Below are positions 35,318 to 46,557 of a stretch of DNA of 64,000 nt, in pieces (within the stretch, counting starts at the first letter, position 1; every line of letters begins with the position of its first letter). The notes below the pieces were generated by a model. That model worked only from the letters and a program-made list of their open reading frames with translations, ran no database searches and had not been told where the DNA came from. Where the stretch lies: positions 310,001-374,000 of the forward strand of contig NZ_VXJW01000002.1 of the NCBI RefSeq assembly GCF_008692845.1. Reading direction: 5' to 3'. The position numbers and the translations under genes are program-made. Source of the stretch: Salmonella enterica subsp. arizonae (GTDB lineage: Bacteria; Pseudomonadota; Gammaproteobacteria; Enterobacterales; Enterobacteriaceae).

Positions 35318-35836
35318 TCAATTATAGTTGATCATAAAGGTCGCATCCGCGTTAGCAACACCGGGCTGCACGCCATCCGCTAAGGCGATATAGTTCGCAT
35401 AGAATGTCAGAGACGCATTGCCGTTATTGTCAATATCAACGGCCTTGCTGGCCTGTTCAAGCGGCAATCGACGTTGATCGCCATCGCGAATTTCAATCGC
35501 CAGTTTTTGCGCCATTACCGTATCAGCCAGCGCCAGTAATGCCGTGCCGGGCGTCGGCGTCCCGGAAAACGTTATCGACGCCGACCCCGGCGGGCAGCCT
35601 TCAAGTTTCAGGCTAAATGCCACCGGTGGTGTGGCGTCACCGGCGGCGTGAAGCTGTTTTGTCGGCCAGGTACCGAGGTTAACCGACTTGTTACTGTCGC
35701 CCGCAATTACGGCGCAAGTAAAATCCACTACGTTACCGCGCAGTTCAATATTAATGTCGCCCAGAGATGAATTGGCCTGACACAGTAGACTGAACAAAAT
35801 ACAACCGATAGTGATGAGAACACGCCGAAGGAACAT
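35318..35836 (-). CDS. fimF: FimF, minor type 1 fimbrial subunit
   Basis: 172 residues: a signal peptide ending near LLCQA, the pilin-type pair of cysteines (FTCAV and EGCPPG), and a C-terminal beta strand ADATFMINYN for donor-strand exchange. It is an adaptor subunit at the fimbrial tip and the last gene of the minus-strand fimAICDHF operon. Confidence 0.93.
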   Translation of the reverse strand: MFLRRVLITIGCILFSLLCQANSSLGDINIELRGNVVDFTCAVIAGDSNKSVNLGTWPTKQLHAAGDATPPVAFSLKLEGCPPGSASITFSGTPTPGTALLALADTVMAQKLAIEIRDGDQRRLPLEQASKAVDIDNNGNASLTFYANYIALADGVQPGVANADATFMINYN

Positions 35837-35845
35837 AACGCCTCC

Positions 35846-36853
35846 TTAATCATAATCTACTCGTAGATAGCCGCGCGCAGTAAACGGCCCTTCGACCGGT
35901 TTATTCCCCGTCACGCTGATAGGCCATGCGCGGATACCTACGTGAGCAGCGGCGTTATCATCAAGACGAAACGGAATTTTACTTGACAAATTATTGGGCA
36001 TAAGCGGCGTGCCGTTGCTATTAGCAACCACAAAGCCTACATCCGGATTATCAGACACCATCGCCTGCCCTGAGGCCTTTTCGGCTTCAAGCCGCATGGA
36101 TAAATAGGCCTGCGCCGCGACGTTGGTACATTTGATGGCAATGGTTTTTGTTTGCGGCGTGACGCTTTGCGGACGATTACCCGCCCCCGCCTGACTAAAT
36201 AACGACGCGCCAATATCGCCGAAGTCAAACTCCACTACCTGGCCGGCATTCACTTCACAGTTCTGCGGTACTTCCACTTTACCGCTGTAGCTAATGGTAT
36301 ATACCGGCGTACTCAACGCGTCGCCGGTAGAGGTCGTCACATAGACGGTAAACATCGTCTGGCGAGGGATCGTCACCATATTAATAAAAGGCCGTATCAC
36401 TTTTAATTTAAAAACCAGCTTTGAGTCCTGCACGCCAAACGGCCTTTGCTGCGACACGTTATAGTCGACGCCCATACGAATATAGTTACGCGGCGGATAA
36501 AATACGCCAGAATAACTATCGGTGATGCTCATCGCGCCCAGAAGATAGTCATTCAGCTTGAGGTATTTAAAATTTCCTTCGGTGCTTTGTACCGGTACTT
36601 CTGATACATAGCTACGGTAGGTGTAATTCACCGTCGTCCCCGCTGGGCACGTCGCGTTTACGCCGACCCAGCCTGATTTTTCCGGCAGCGTAACCACCTG
36701 TCCCGGCCGATTATTGCCGCTGGTGAAAACATCTGACAGGTCGTAAAAGATATCGGTCGGCGTTCCGTTTGAATTGCGGCAAACTGTCGCCAGGGCGGGG
36801 TGGGTGAAAAAGAGCGCGGTCCCCGCCAGCAATAGCGCTGAGTATATTTTCAT
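35846..36853 (-). CDS. fimH: FimH, mannose-binding fimbrial tip adhesin
   Basis: 335 residues, with a signal peptide ending near HPALA and a two-domain tip adhesin. The lectin domain covers about 23-185. The pilin domain from about 190 contains VEVPQNCEVNAGQVVEFDFG and ends GYLRVDYD. It binds mannosylated host glycoproteins; allelic variation in Salmonella FimH affects host preference. It lies between fimD and fimF. Confidence 0.94.
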   Translation of the reverse strand: MKIYSALLLAGTALFFTHPALATVCRNSNGTPTDIFYDLSDVFTSGNNRPGQVVTLPEKSGWVGVNATCPAGTTVNYTYRSYVSEVPVQSTEGNFKYLKLNDYLLGAMSITDSYSGVFYPPRNYIRMGVDYNVSQQRPFGVQDSKLVFKLKVIRPFINMVTIPRQTMFTVYVTTSTGDALSTPVYTISYSGKVEVPQNCEVNAGQVVEFDFGDIGASLFSQAGAGNRPQSVTPQTKTIAIKCTNVAAQAYLSMRLEAEKASGQAMVSDNPDVGFVVANSNGTPLMPNNLSSKIPFRLDDNAAAHVGIRAWPISVTGNKPVEGPFTARGYLRVDYD

Positions 36854-36866
36854 CTCTATTTTCCTT

Positions 36867-39479
36867 TTATGACGACGGACGAATACAGGTCGCGCTGGCT
36901 ATCGTAATCGCCTGCTTCAGGCTATCTTCCGCCAGGGCGTAAGGGGCGAGACAACGCGCATTTTTCCCCTCTCCCCACTGGATCAGCAGTTCGCCTTTTA
37001 GCGGTAAGCCGCTCAGATAAATTTGCCCGTCATCGCCGACCATGCTGGTAACGCCGCTGGCGGTTTCTCGTACTATCGCGCCAAACGGTAGCGGACGTTC
37101 GTCAAGCCTCGCGGTAATGATTGCCCTTACGCCTATCCGCGTATCAAAAGCAGCCCGCACCAGCGCGCCCTGGGTCGGCACCACGCTGCTGACGTTATTC
37201 TCGACATCGGTATGGTTGTCCATCGTGTTGGTATCTAACGCGACGCGGTTATAGCGATATACCGTGGCGTAGGGCATTACCGCATAGCCCCGCCAGTCCG
37301 TTTTCACGCCGGTCTGGTTTTCGATGCGCACGCCTTTCGCTCCCGGCGCTTTAATCAAGACATTGGTATCGCCCAACGGTTGGCTAAACGTAATCCCATC
37401 CGCATGACCGACTACGCCGCCAGAAAGCTGCCAGTTATAGTCATGCTGATCGCGATCGTAGTTATACCCCACGCCCAGCGTACCGTAAGTTGCCTGCCAG
37501 TTAGCGCTGGCCCTGCCGCTGTAGCCATTGGTACTGCTACGCCCCTGCGTCACGCTGTAGCTCAGATTACGTCCCTCCAGGAGCGTACCGCCCACACCGG
37601 TTTGCCAGCTATTGTCGCCGTCGCGGTTGCGGTTGGCGTTAAACGTGGCATAAGTACGATCGAGAATGTTGTCGCGCGCATAGCGTCGTCCGGTCAGAAC
37701 GCTAAACGGAACGGACATATTAAATGCCAGAATGCGGTCAGTGCCTGAGATCCCCACCGACTCGTTCCACGACCATGACAGCGAATAGCTAATACCTTGC
37801 CATCCGCTGGCGTATCCCAGTTGATACCAGGTATTGGTATCCGACATATTCCAGTAATTTTGCTGACTACCGGAAAGATACAGTGATCCGTAATCACCCA
37901 GATTTTGCGAAATGTTGACCTGAAAACGGTCTTTTTTGCTGTAGCTGAGATTGTGGTAGCTTTGCGCCACCAGCACGTTATGACGTCGTCCGTCGCTATC
38001 GTATTCGTAGTCGTAACCTTCCATGCTGCGGTATGCCACATCATCAAGGGTATAAAATCCGCGCGTGGAATAGCGGTAGCCCAGTAGTTGAAAATGGGTG
38101 CCGTAGTTATTCAGCGATTTGGCGTACAGAAAACGCAACGACTGCCCCTGATAGGTACTGTCATCTGCCAGTTGGCTGCGCGCATGCGTGACATCAATCG
38201 ACACGGCGCCCCAGTCGCCCAAATTTCGCCCCGCCCCGACCACCACGGCACGGTAACGATCGGCAAGTTGCGTACCGCCGTAAGCCGTAATTCCCGCTGG
38301 CAGACCGGCAATTACCGTCCCCTGGAAAAAGAATGGCGAAGACTGCTGGCTATTGCCGCTGCGAAAATCCCCGGCCACCAGGTCATACTTCACCCTTCCC
38401 TCACGCTGCAATAGCGGAACGGTAGAGTAAGGCACCGTGTAACGTTGTTGGCTACCGTCTTTTTCATCTACCGTCACCTCAAGGTCGCCGCTGGAAGAGG
38501 TGGGATTGAGATCGGTAATCGCAAACGCGCCCGGCGACACATAGCTTTGGTAGATAACATATCCGTTCTGTCGTATCGTCAGCTTTGCCGCCGTCCGGGC
38601 GATCCCTCTGACCGTGGGCGCATAGCCCTGCAGGCTATCGGGATACATATTGTCAGAAGAGTACAGACGCGCTCCGCGAAAGCCGACGCTGTCGAAAACA
38701 TCGTTCCCGGTATTGCTGTCCCCCATGACCAGCTCGCTTTTCAGCGGAATAATGGCGCGCTGTACCCAGGTGCCAATGTTGTTCCAGCGTTGCGAATGAT
38801 AGCCGTCCCCTTTCGAATAGTTCCAGGCTCCGTTATTACGCAGCCGCCAGGGGCCATAGTTCAAACCGCTCAGCAGACTCAAAAAATAGCTATCGCTGTC
38901 TGTTCCGCGGCTACCGGTAAAACTGTAATTAATGAGCGCGGCGGGTATCCCTTCATCCCACTCTTCCGGCGGGATATATCCACGCGCGCTGTTGAGCATT
39001 GACGCCTGCGGCAAGCTAATATTTAAGCGCATCGACGCGAAATCGAACGCGACCTCCGCGCCCGGAATTTTCTCAGGAAGGTGAATACACGTGCTATCAA
39101 CGCCTTTATCTGAGACCGGAAACGCCGCGGTATTCACGCCCAGCCGTTTCATCCACTCCGGTGTAAAACAAGGCATCAGGCCACCGGATTTATCGCCGGT
39201 GCCCACTGTGCCAGCCTCAAAACGAATATCCTGCGTCGCTACGAATTCGTCGTTACGCCAGATATCCACCCGGTAGATACCGGGCGGCTGATGATTACCT
39301 TTTTCAAAGCGAGATAAATCCGCCACGGACGCGGTATCCGCCGACAAAAACGCAGGGTTGAAATAACTTTCGCCGCGGCTCGTCAGCGGATACAGCGCCG
39401 CCAGTACCGACAGTGCCACGCCGCTCAACGGTGACACATAGCCGGGAAATCGTCCTGCAAACCAGGTTGTCTTCTTCAT
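36867..39479 (-). CDS. fimD: FimD, outer-membrane fimbrial usher
   Basis: 870 residues from ATG 39479 (MKKTTWF). A signal peptide ends near LTSRGE. The N-terminal chaperone-binding domain ([20 protein letters not shown]) is followed by the usher barrel and plug, and C-terminal domains with [12 protein letters not shown]. It assembles and secretes FimA-I-H-F subunits delivered by FimC. The frame extends seven residues upstream, but the length from 39479 matches the known protein. Confidence 0.95.
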   Translation of the reverse strand: MKKTTWFAGRFPGYVSPLSGVALSVLAALYPLTSRGESYFNPAFLSADTASVADLSRFEKGNHQPPGIYRVDIWRNDEFVATQDIRFEAGTVGTGDKSGGLMPCFTPEWMKRLGVNTAAFPVSDKGVDSTCIHLPEKIPGAEVAFDFASMRLNISLPQASMLNSARGYIPPEEWDEGIPAALINYSFTGSRGTDSDSYFLSLLSGLNYGPWRLRNNGAWNYSKGDGYHSQRWNNIGTWVQRAIIPLKSELVMGDSNTGNDVFDSVGFRGARLYSSDNMYPDSLQGYAPTVRGIARTAAKLTIRQNGYVIYQSYVSPGAFAITDLNPTSSSGDLEVTVDEKDGSQQRYTVPYSTVPLLQREGRVKYDLVAGDFRSGNSQQSSPFFFQGTVIAGLPAGITAYGGTQLADRYRAVVVGAGRNLGDWGAVSIDVTHARSQLADDSTYQGQSLRFLYAKSLNNYGTHFQLLGYRYSTRGFYTLDDVAYRSMEGYDYEYDSDGRRHNVLVAQSYHNLSYSKKDRFQVNISQNLGDYGSLYLSGSQQNYWNMSDTNTWYQLGYASGWQGISYSLSWSWNESVGISGTDRILAFNMSVPFSVLTGRRYARDNILDRTYATFNANRNRDGDNSWQTGVGGTLLEGRNLSYSVTQGRSSTNGYSGRASANWQATYGTLGVGYNYDRDQHDYNWQLSGGVVGHADGITFSQPLGDTNVLIKAPGAKGVRIENQTGVKTDWRGYAVMPYATVYRYNRVALDTNTMDNHTDVENNVSSVVPTQGALVRAAFDTRIGVRAIITARLDERPLPFGAIVRETASGVTSMVGDDGQIYLSGLPLKGELLIQWGEGKNARCLAPYALAEDSLKQAITIASATCIRPSS

Positions 39480-39509
39480 TGTTTTCTCATGTGGCTTCAC
39501 GCGCCCTGC

Positions 39510-40202
39510 TTACCCGAGACTGGCCGTTGTAGCCGTCGTCAATGCGCCGTAATCATTGACGGTCTGAAATGTCACGTTCCCCTGCGTGCCAGCCGGTAAG
39601 GGAATTTGCACGTCGCTTTTTGGCGCGATCATCACGTTACCGATCTTTTTCGCGCTCACGCTGATATTGACCAGCGTGAGGTAATAAGCTGATGGGTTGG
39701 TTACTTTGAGATAATTACCGACATGGGAAAAATTCAGCAAGGCAGGCGCCTCTTCCGGCGTCTGCGGCAAATTCGCCGGACGCACGAACAGTTTGATGCG
39801 CGACAGAATCGCCAGTTGCAGAACGTTTTTTCCTTCAATATGACTTTTATCTACCGACGGGATGGCTTTCACGTTCATCCAGAATAACGACTCCCGATCC
39901 ACAGGTAGCGGTTGCCCGGCGTAGATAATACGCAGCGTGTTTTCGCTTTTGGGTTCGCTGACGAATAAAGGCGGCGTAACGATAAACGTTTTTTCTTTCT
40001 GCCCGGCGCTATTTTCGATCCATGAATTGACGAGATAACGTTCTTTAGTATCGCTATTACTGATTGCCAGAGAAGTCTGTTTCGCCGCCGAGGGATAAAT
40101 AACACGCGTGGCGCCTAATGCAATTCCCCCCGCCGCCTGTACATTCAGCGAGGTAAATAGCGTGAGAAGAACAATAAATCCTAATTTTATACTATTCAGC
40201 AT
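39510..40202 (-). CDS. fimC: FimC, periplasmic fimbrial chaperone
   Basis: 230 residues from ATG 40202 (MLNSIKLGF). A signal peptide ends near LNVQA. The PapD-type chaperone has [13 protein letters not shown] with the subunit-capping strand, and [12 protein letters not shown], the family signature. It stabilises subunits by donor-strand complementation and hands them to FimD. Confidence 0.95.
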   Translation of the reverse strand: MLNSIKLGFIVLLTLFTSLNVQAAGGIALGATRVIYPSAAKQTSLAISNSDTKERYLVNSWIENSAGQKEKTFIVTPPLFVSEPKSENTLRIIYAGQPLPVDRESLFWMNVKAIPSVDKSHIEGKNVLQLAILSRIKLFVRPANLPQTPEEAPALLNFSHVGNYLKVTNPSAYYLTLVNISVSAKKIGNVMIAPKSDVQIPLPAGTQGNVTFQTVNDYGALTTATTASLG

Positions 40203-40245
40203 GGTAAAAAATACCTTTTGCATTAAGTTATGTCGGCAAGAAAAA

Positions 40246-40779
40246 TCACGGGTAAACCAGCGTAAACCACACTTCTGAATGAATTCGTCCCGGCGTCATA
40301 TTTTCTGAAATTGCCCGATAACGGGCGGTAAAATGAAAAGTCATTTCTTGCGTTAAAATGGGCGCGTAATGAAGCGGTAACGAGTTAGGTATGATTTGCC
40401 GCTGCTGATCGTCAAATAACGCCAGGCCGATTCCGGCATTCCCGATACCTTCGCCTCTGGCCAGAAAAACATGGGGATCTTCCGCAGGCGTAACGCCGGC
40501 AAACGCAATACCAACATGACGCCAGACCTCCGCGCTACAGGAGATTAACCGTAACGAAAATGGCACGCTGACGGGAGCGAAGCTGCCAGGACCGGCAAAA
40601 GCATTGGTACGATACTGTCCCATCAGTACGCGCAAATCCTGACTTTCAGTAGCAACAACACAACCGCCGTTGACCAGTTGTCCGCGCAGGTGAATACGCC
40701 CGCTCTCCACCATTACCGGCTGCGCAATGACGGGCGACAGCCAAAGAAGCCCCACTAGCGCCGCGCCTTTCCTTATCAT
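40246..40779 (-). CDS. fimI: FimI, fimbrial subunit-like protein
   Basis: 177 residues: a signal peptide ending near SPVIA, a pilin fold with two cysteines (VNGGCVV, LISCSAE), and the C-terminal [11 protein letters not shown]. It is a minor subunit related to FimA, located between fimA and fimC as in other Salmonella. Its exact role in the fimbria is not settled. Confidence 0.93.
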   Translation of the reverse strand: MIRKGAALVGLLWLSPVIAQPVMVESGRIHLRGQLVNGGCVVATESQDLRVLMGQYRTNAFAGPGSFAPVSVPFSLRLISCSAEVWRHVGIAFAGVTPAEDPHVFLARGEGIGNAGIGLALFDDQQRQIIPNSLPLHYAPILTQEMTFHFTARYRAISENMTPGRIHSEVWFTLVYP

Positions 40780-40853
40780 CTGCTATGTTCTCTTTCATCT
40801 CCGATGGCCTCTTCCATTGAGGCGTCTTCCTTCCCTGGCGTTCCCTGACGGGA

Positions 40854-41417
40854 TTATTCGTATTTCATAATAAAGGTGGCGTCGGCATTAGCCTGGCCTG
40901 GCGTCGTGTCGGCGACGGTTGCCTTGTAGCGTGCGGTAAAACGTAGCGTATTGGTGCCTTCAATCAGCGCCTGCTTCGCCGAGAAAGTCGCGCCGTCCGG
41001 CTTCAACGGTGAGGAGGTATTATCAAGAATCTCAATCCCGACGCCGGTCGCGGTGGTGCTATTGTCCGCAGAGGAGACGGCCAGCAAATTATTGTTGGTT
41101 TTATCTGCCTGACCAGAGAATGCAACAGCAGCAGTGGCCGCCACTTTCGGATCGCAATCATTCAAAACGATGGTAAAGGGCACCAGTGCCGTCGTATCGC
41201 CAACCGTCGTAAAGCTGGCGGTACGGTATTGACCCAGAGTCACGGTTTGATCGGCTGACTTAGTGCTTACGGCGCAGGCCGCATTGACCAGTTTACCTTC
41301 GAAATGAATAGTACCGCCGCTCACGCTCACTGGAGTAGGAGTAGGATCAGCCGCAACCGCTGCGCCAGCGACAAATATCAGACTCGCAATAGTAGAGGTC
41401 ATTAATTTATGTTTCAT
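40854..41417 (-). CDS. fimA: FimA, major type 1 fimbrial subunit
   Basis: 187 residues from ATG 41417 ([20 protein letters not shown]). The signal peptide is cut near AVAAD, followed by the pilin domain with cysteines at VNAACAV and LNDCDPK and the C-terminal donor strand [10 protein letters not shown]. An extra Thr-Pro pair appears in [10 protein letters not shown] compared with the Typhimurium protein as I recall it. First gene of the operon; its promoter is activated by FimZ/FimY. The frame extends 23 residues upstream without support. Confidence 0.96.
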   Translation of the reverse strand: MKHKLMTSTIASLIFVAGAAVAADPTPTPVSVSGGTIHFEGKLVNAACAVSTKSADQTVTLGQYRTASFTTVGDTTALVPFTIVLNDCDPKVAATAAVAFSGQADKTNNNLLAVSSADNSTTATGVGIEILDNTSSPLKPDGATFSAKQALIEGTNTLRFTARYKATVADTTPGQANADATFIMKYE

Positions 41418-41961
41418 GGATTTCCCTTGAATTACACACATCCGGTTCCGGCATCCTGTCGGTTCCGTTTGAATTATTATTGACATAGCATGTCAGAAAA
41501 ATTATCTCTTCATCCTGTAAAGATAGATATTGCAAAACCATTACTTTTCTGTTTCTCACCTGAGTATCAGAAGCAGTAATTAATTTGTGCAAATATGGCA
41601 CTTCGTCACGATAATAAATTAAACATTTCGATAAATAAAAAATAGCCGCAAACTCTTTTAATGGCCTAAGTTAATTCTTATTAAGATATAAGAATGGTCC
41701 AATGTTATTTTGTATAAAGGGTGGCGTTATACCGCCTGGTACTATTAGCGACGGGGAATGACGTTAACAATGACCAGAGTGATGAATTGTTTTTTTTGGT
41801 TAATCCCGGCGCGTCCACTGGTCACGCATCACCTTCGTCAACGGAGGGGTAGACGAAGCGATCGCATCGGAAACACAAACGTTAACTGACAGCGAGGCCC
41901 GCTTCTGACAAAATAGCGTTATCCCCTTTGACTTGAAGTAACAGATGGAATCCTCTCTCTG
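41418..41961. other. Divergent control region fimA / folD
   Basis: 544 bases between the divergent fimA and folD genes. It contains the fimA promoter region with AT-rich DNA near 41580-41720. No invertible-element repeats like those of E. coli fimS are seen, consistent with Salmonella fim not using DNA inversion. Confidence 0.5.
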
Positions 41962-42828
41962 ATGGCAGCAAAGATTATTGACGGTAAAACGATTGCGCAG
42001 CAGGTGCGATCTGAGGTTGCTCAAAAAGTTCAGGCTCGCGTCGCAGCGGGTCTTCGCGCTCCCGGCCTGGCTGTGGTGCTGGTCGGCAGCAACCCGGCCT
42101 CACAGATTTATGTGGCAAGCAAACGCAAAGCGTGCGACGAAGTGGGGTTCGTCTCCCGCTCCTATGACCTGCCGGAAACCACCAGCGAAGCCGAACTGCT
42201 GGAGCTTATTGACACTCTGAATGCGGATAGCACGATCGACGGTATTCTGGTGCAGTTGCCTTTACCGGCAGGTATCGACAACGTAAAAGTGCTGGAGCGT
42301 ATCGCGCCGGATAAAGACGTAGACGGTTTTCACCCTTATAACGTTGGCCGTCTGTGTCAACGTGCGCCGCGCCTGCGTCCCTGTACGCCTCGCGGTATTG
42401 TGACCCTGCTTGAGCGTTACAACATTGATACCTACGGCCTGAATGCGGTGGTCATTGGCGCGTCCAATATCGTTGGACGCCCGATGAGCATGGAGTTGCT
42501 GCTGGCTGGCTGTACGACTACCGTTACGCACCGCTTTACCAAAGATCTGCGTCATCATGTCGAACATGCTGATTTGCTCATTGTCGCCGTCGGTAAACCG
42601 GGGTTTATTCCCGGCGAATGGATTAAAGAAGGCGCGATTGTGATTGATGTCGGTATTAACCGTCTGGAAAATGGCAAAGTCGTTGGCGATGTCGTGTTTG
42701 AAGAGGCTGCGGCGCGCGCGTCATACATCACGCCAGTACCGGGCGGCGTCGGTCCGATGACGGTCGCCACGCTTATCGAAAACACGCTGCAGGCGTGCAC
42801 TGAATATCACGATCCACAAGGAAAATAA
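41962..42828 (+). CDS. folD: FolD, methylene-THF dehydrogenase / cyclohydrolase
   Basis: 288 residues. The catalytic region has [15 protein letters not shown] (active-site Tyr and Lys) and the signature [14 protein letters not shown]; the NADP-binding half has [18 protein letters not shown] and ends with [19 protein letters not shown]. It interconverts one-carbon folates in the cytosol. It is followed by ybcJ after one base, so the two are probably co-transcribed. Confidence 0.97.
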   Translation: MAAKIIDGKTIAQQVRSEVAQKVQARVAAGLRAPGLAVVLVGSNPASQIYVASKRKACDEVGFVSRSYDLPETTSEAELLELIDTLNADSTIDGILVQLPLPAGIDNVKVLERIAPDKDVDGFHPYNVGRLCQRAPRLRPCTPRGIVTLLERYNIDTYGLNAVVIGASNIVGRPMSMELLLAGCTTTVTHRFTKDLRHHVEHADLLIVAVGKPGFIPGEWIKEGAIVIDVGINRLENGKVVGDVVFEEAAARASYITPVPGGVGPMTVATLIENTLQACTEYHDPQGK

Positions 42829-42829
42829 C

Positions 42830-43042
42830 ATGGCGACATTCTCTTTAGGCAAGCACCCGCACGTCGAACTATGCGATCTGCTCAAGCTGGAAGGCTGGAG
42901 CGAAAGCGGCGCTCAGGCGAAAATCGCTATTGCCGACGGGTTGGTCAAGGTCGATGGCGCGGTTGAAACTCGTAAACGCTGCAAAATTGTCGCCGGGCAA
43001 ACCGTCAGCTTTGAAGGTCAAAGCGTGAAAGTCACCGCCTGA
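42830..43042 (+). CDS. ybcJ: YbcJ, small S4-type RNA-binding protein
   Basis: A 70-residue S4-like fold: HVELCDLLKLEGWSESGAQA, then IADGLVKVDGAVETRKRCKI. RNA binding is known for the family; the target is not established. The start overlaps the end region of folD by close spacing, and it is followed by a BIME. Confidence 0.92.
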   Translation: MATFSLGKHPHVELCDLLKLEGWSESGAQAKIAIADGLVKVDGAVETRKRCKIVAGQTVSFEGQSVKVTA

Positions 43043-43059
43043 GTTGCGGCGGTGAATGC

Positions 43060-43137
43060 GCCGGATGGCGGCTAACGCCTTATCCGGCCTACTATACGAT
43101 GCACGGTAGGCCGGAATAAGATGACTTGCGTCGCCAT
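43060..43137. repeat. BIME (paired REP units)
   Basis: GCCGGATGGCGGCTAACGCC...TTATCCGGCCTAC and the facing GTAGGCCGGAATAAG...GCGTCGCCATCCGGCA form two inverted REP units between the convergent ybcJ and cysS genes. Confidence 0.85.
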
Positions 43138-43152
43138 CCGGCAATACGACAA

Positions 43153-44538
43153 TTACTTACGTCGCCAGGTGGTTCCCTGCGGGCCGTCTTCCAGAATAAT
43201 GCCCATTTCAGTGAGACGATCGCGCGCCGCGTCCGCCGCCGCCCAGTCTTTTGCTTTACGGGCATCCAGACGTTGTTGGATCAAGGCTTCGATTTCCGCG
43301 ACTTCACCGTCATCCGCCTGCGCGCCGCTTTGCAGGAAGGCATCAGGCTCCTGCTCCAGCAGCCCCAGCACGCCGGAAATTTTTCGCAGATGAGACGCCA
43401 TCGCATTCGCGGCCGTCATATCTTCGCTCTTGAGTCGGTTGACTTCACGCGCCATATCAAACAGGACGGAGTAGGCTTCCGGCGTATTGAAATCGTCGTT
43501 CATCGCCTCCACGAAACGCGCTTCGAACGCCTCGCCGCCCGCCGGAGCCGCTGATTTATCCGTTCCGCGCAACGCTGTGTATAACCGCTCCAGCGAGGCG
43601 CGCGCCTGCTTGAGGTTCTCTTCGCTGTAGTTCAGTTGACTACGGTAATGACCGGACATCAGGAAGTAGCGCACGGTTTCCGCATCGTAGTATTTCAGCA
43701 CGTCGCGCACGGTAAAGAAATTACCCAGCGATTTGGACATCTTCTCGCGATCCACCATCACCATGCCGGAGTGCATCCAGTAGTTGACGTATTCGCCGTC
43801 ATGCGCGCAGGTGGACTGGGCAATTTCGTTTTCATGATGCGGGAACATCAGATCGGAGCCGCCGCCGTGAATATCAAAATGGTTGCCCAACTGCTTGCAG
43901 TTCATGGCCGAACATTCAATGTGCCAGCCCGGACGCCCTTCGCCCCACGGCGACGGCCAGCTCGGCTCGCCCTCTTTCGACATCTTCCACAGCACGAAGT
44001 CCATCGGGTTACGCTTCACGTCAACCACATCAACGCGCGCCCCCGCCTGAAGCTGCTCAAGATCCTGACGAGAAAGCTGCCCATAAGTCGGATCGGTAGG
44101 TACATCAAACATCACATCGCCGTTATCCGCCACATAGGCATGTCCTTTCTCGATTAAGGTTCGGGTGATCTCGATAATTTCCTGAATATGGTGCGTTGCA
44201 CGCGGCTCGCTGTCCGGACGCAGAATATTCAGCGCGTCGAAGTCCTGATGCATTTCCGCAATCATTCTGTCGACCAGCGCGACAAAACTTTCGCCATTTT
44301 CATTGGCGCGCTTAATGATTTTATCGTCGATATCGGTAATGTTACGCACGTACTTCAGCTTATAGCCGAGAAAACGCAAATAGCGCGCGACAACGTCAAA
44401 AGCGACAAACGTACGCCCGTGGCCAATGTGACAGAGATCATAAACGGTGATACCACACACGTACATACCGACTTCCCCGGCATGAATGGGTTTGAATTCC
44501 TCTTTTTGGCGCGTCAGTGTATTAAAAATTTTTAACAT
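43153..44538 (-). CDS. cysS: Cysteinyl-tRNA synthetase
   Basis: 461 residues of a class I synthetase: the zinc-ligand CGITVYD, the HIGH motif in [29 protein letters not shown] with further zinc ligands, and [12 protein letters not shown] (KMSKS). It charges tRNA-Cys. It is a single gene, divergent from ppiB. Confidence 0.97.
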   Translation of the reverse strand: MLKIFNTLTRQKEEFKPIHAGEVGMYVCGITVYDLCHIGHGRTFVAFDVVARYLRFLGYKLKYVRNITDIDDKIIKRANENGESFVALVDRMIAEMHQDFDALNILRPDSEPRATHHIQEIIEITRTLIEKGHAYVADNGDVMFDVPTDPTYGQLSRQDLEQLQAGARVDVVDVKRNPMDFVLWKMSKEGEPSWPSPWGEGRPGWHIECSAMNCKQLGNHFDIHGGGSDLMFPHHENEIAQSTCAHDGEYVNYWMHSGMVMVDREKMSKSLGNFFTVRDVLKYYDAETVRYFLMSGHYRSQLNYSEENLKQARASLERLYTALRGTDKSAAPAGGEAFEARFVEAMNDDFNTPEAYSVLFDMAREVNRLKSEDMTAANAMASHLRKISGVLGLLEQEPDAFLQSGAQADDGEVAEIEALIQQRLDARKAKDWAAADAARDRLTEMGIILEDGPQGTTWRRK

Positions 44539-44710
44539 CGAAGATTCCGTATAGACGTGTGTGGGTAATAATCTCCGTATGATACATATTATTCATCATC
44601 GAAGCAGCACACTTTGCAAGGTGATCGCAGCTTACGGTTATGCTATAACAAACCCCTATATGGGCCCTATTGAGGGCTAAAGCACCACTCTATTGGAACA
44701 GGATGCAAAA

Positions 44711-45205
44711 ATGGTTACTTTCCACACTAATCACGGCGATATCGTAATCAAAACCTTTGACGATAAAGCGCCTGAAACAGTTAAAAACTTCCTGGACTAC
44801 TGCCGTGAAGGTTTTTATAACAACACCATTTTCCACCGTGTGATTAATGGTTTTATGATTCAGGGCGGCGGCTTTGAGCCAGGCATGAATCAGAAAGCTA
44901 CCAAAGAAGCTATCAAAAACGAAGCCAACAACGGCCTGAAGAATACCCGTGGTACGCTGGCAATGGCGCGTACTCAGGCGCCACATTCCGCTACCGCGCA
45001 GTTCTTCATCAACGTGGCAGACAATGACTTTCTGAACTTCTCCGGCGAAAGTCTGCAAGGCTGGGGCTACTGCGTCTTTGCGGAAGTCGTAGAAGGTATG
45101 GACGTGGTAGATAAAATCAAAGGCGTCGCCACTGGTCGCAGCGGTATGCACCAGGACGTACCAAAAGAAGACGTCATCATTGAAAACGTGACCGTCAGCG
45201 AGTAA
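44711..45205 (+). CDS. ppiB: Peptidyl-prolyl isomerase B (cytosolic cyclophilin)
   Basis: 164 residues from ATG 44711 ([11 protein letters not shown]). Cyclophilin motifs: [19 protein letters not shown] with the catalytic Arg, and [20 protein letters not shown]. No signal peptide, so it is the cytosolic enzyme. The lpxH frame begins two bases after its stop. Confidence 0.96.
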   Translation: MVTFHTNHGDIVIKTFDDKAPETVKNFLDYCREGFYNNTIFHRVINGFMIQGGGFEPGMNQKATKEAIKNEANNGLKNTRGTLAMARTQAPHSATAQFFINVADNDFLNFSGESLQGWGYCVFAEVVEGMDVVDKIKGVATGRSGMHQDVPKEDVIIENVTVSE

Positions 45206-45207
45206 GC

Positions 45208-45930
45208 GTGGCGACACTGTTTATTGCAGATCTGCATCTGCAAACGGAAGAACCGGCGATCGTCGCCGGTTTTCTGCGTTTTTTAACTACAGAAGCCCGT
45301 CAGGCCGACGCGCTGTATATTCTTGGCGATCTCTTCGAGGCCTGGATTGGCGATGACTCCCCTGATCCGCTACATCGTGAGATAGCCGCCGCCATCAAAG
45401 CGGTGGTGGATTTTGGCGTTCCCTGCTTCTTTATTCATGGTAATCGCGACTTCCTGATTGGCAAGCGATTTGCTCGCGAAAGCGGAATGACGCTCCTGCC
45501 GCAAGAAAAGGTACTCGATCTGTATGGCCGCAAAGTGCTGATTATGCACGGCGATACGCTCTGTACCGATGATGCCGGTTATCAGGCGTTTCGCGCCAAA
45601 GTCCATAATCCGTGGGTCCAACGACTGTTCCTTACCCTGCCGCTGTTTATCCGCCGCCGTATCGCCGCCAGACTGCGCGCCGGCAGTAAATCCGCCAACA
45701 GCAGCAAATCGCTGGATATTATGGACGTCAATGCGCAGACCGTCGTCGCCGACATGGAGAAACACCACGTACAGTGGTTGATTCATGGTCATACCCACCG
45801 CCCGGCAGTGCATGAACTTTCAGCTAACGGTCAGCCCGCGTTCCGCGTGGTGTTAGGCGCATGGCACCATGAAGGTTCCATGGTAAAAGTCACGCCGGAC
45901 GACGTTGAGTTAATCGCCTTTCCCTTTTAA
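45208..45930 (+). CDS. lpxH: UDP-2,3-diacylglucosamine diphosphatase LpxH
   Basis: 240 residues of a calcineurin-like phosphoesterase with FIADLHL (D8, H10), [22 protein letters not shown] and [10 protein letters not shown] as metal-binding blocks. It makes lipid X in lipid A synthesis at the inner membrane. It starts with GTG two bases after ppiB, so coupled translation is likely. Confidence 0.96.
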   Translation: MATLFIADLHLQTEEPAIVAGFLRFLTTEARQADALYILGDLFEAWIGDDSPDPLHREIAAAIKAVVDFGVPCFFIHGNRDFLIGKRFARESGMTLLPQEKVLDLYGRKVLIMHGDTLCTDDAGYQAFRAKVHNPWVQRLFLTLPLFIRRRIAARLRAGSKSANSSKSLDIMDVNAQTVVADMEKHHVQWLIHGHTHRPAVHELSANGQPAFRVVLGAWHHEGSMVKVTPDDVELIAFPF

Positions 45931-45960
45931 ATGATCGTCGAATCGTCTATTACGGCGAGC

Positions 45961-45976
45961 ACGCAACCGTTTTCCT
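45961..45976 (+). promoter_or_regulatory. PurR operator upstream of purE
   Basis: ACGCAACCGTTTTCCT matches the PurR box ACGCAAACGTTTTCNT with one mismatch, 72 bases before the purE start. PurR with hypoxanthine or guanine represses purEK. Confidence 0.9.
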
Positions 45977-46047
45977 TGGCTGATTATCATGCTATTCTCT
46001 GACACCTCAAAAGCAGCGTGTCCCGCACCACAGGAGTTTTAAGACAC

Positions 46048-46557
46048 ATGTCTTCCCGCAATAATCCGGCGCGTGTCGCCATCGTGATGGGGTCCAAAAG
46101 CGACTGGACTACCATGCAATTCGCCGCCGAAATTTTTGAAATTCTGGATGTTCCGCACCATGTAGAAGTGGTTTCCGCCCATCGAACCCCTGATAAACTG
46201 TTCAGCTTCGCCGAAACGGCGGAAGAGAACGGATATCACGTGATTATTGCCGGCGCGGGCGGCGCGGCGCATCTGCCGGGAATGATTGCGGCAAAAACAT
46301 TGGTGCCGGTACTCGGCGTTCCGGTACAAAGCGCAGCATTAAGCGGTGTGGATAGCCTTTACTCCATTGTTCAGATGCCGCGTGGCATTCCGGTGGGTAC
46401 ACTGGCTATCGGCAAAGCCGGGGCTGCGAACGCCGCGCTGCTGGCAGCGCAAATTTTGGCCACACACGATAATGCGCTGCACCAGCGCCTGAGCAACTGG
46501 CGCAAGGCGCAAACCGATGAAGTACTGGAAAATCCCAATCCACGGGGGACGCTATGA
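46048..46557 (+). CDS. purE: N5-carboxyaminoimidazole ribonucleotide mutase
   Basis: 169 residues from ATG 46048 ([10 protein letters not shown]). PurE class I motifs [27 protein letters not shown] and [11 protein letters not shown]. It catalyses the rearrangement of N5-CAIR to CAIR in purine synthesis. The stop overlaps the purK start by four bases (ATGA). Confidence 0.97.
   Translation: MSSRNNPARVAIVMGSKSDWTTMQFAAEIFEILDVPHHVEVVSAHRTPDKLFSFAETAEENGYHVIIAGAGGAAHLPGMIAAKTLVPVLGVPVQSAALSGVDSLYSIVQMPRGIPVGTLAIGKAGAANAALLAAQILATHDNALHQRLSNWRKAQTDEVLENPNPRGTL

Noticed and set aside
36000-39276. ORFs antisense to fimH and fimD
   Set aside because: Basic, low-complexity translations opposite long genuine genes; no independent support.
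41418-41961. Invertible fimS-like switch upstream of fimA
   Set aside because: No inverted repeat pair flanking the promoter was seen, and no fimB/fimE-type recombinase gene is in the window.
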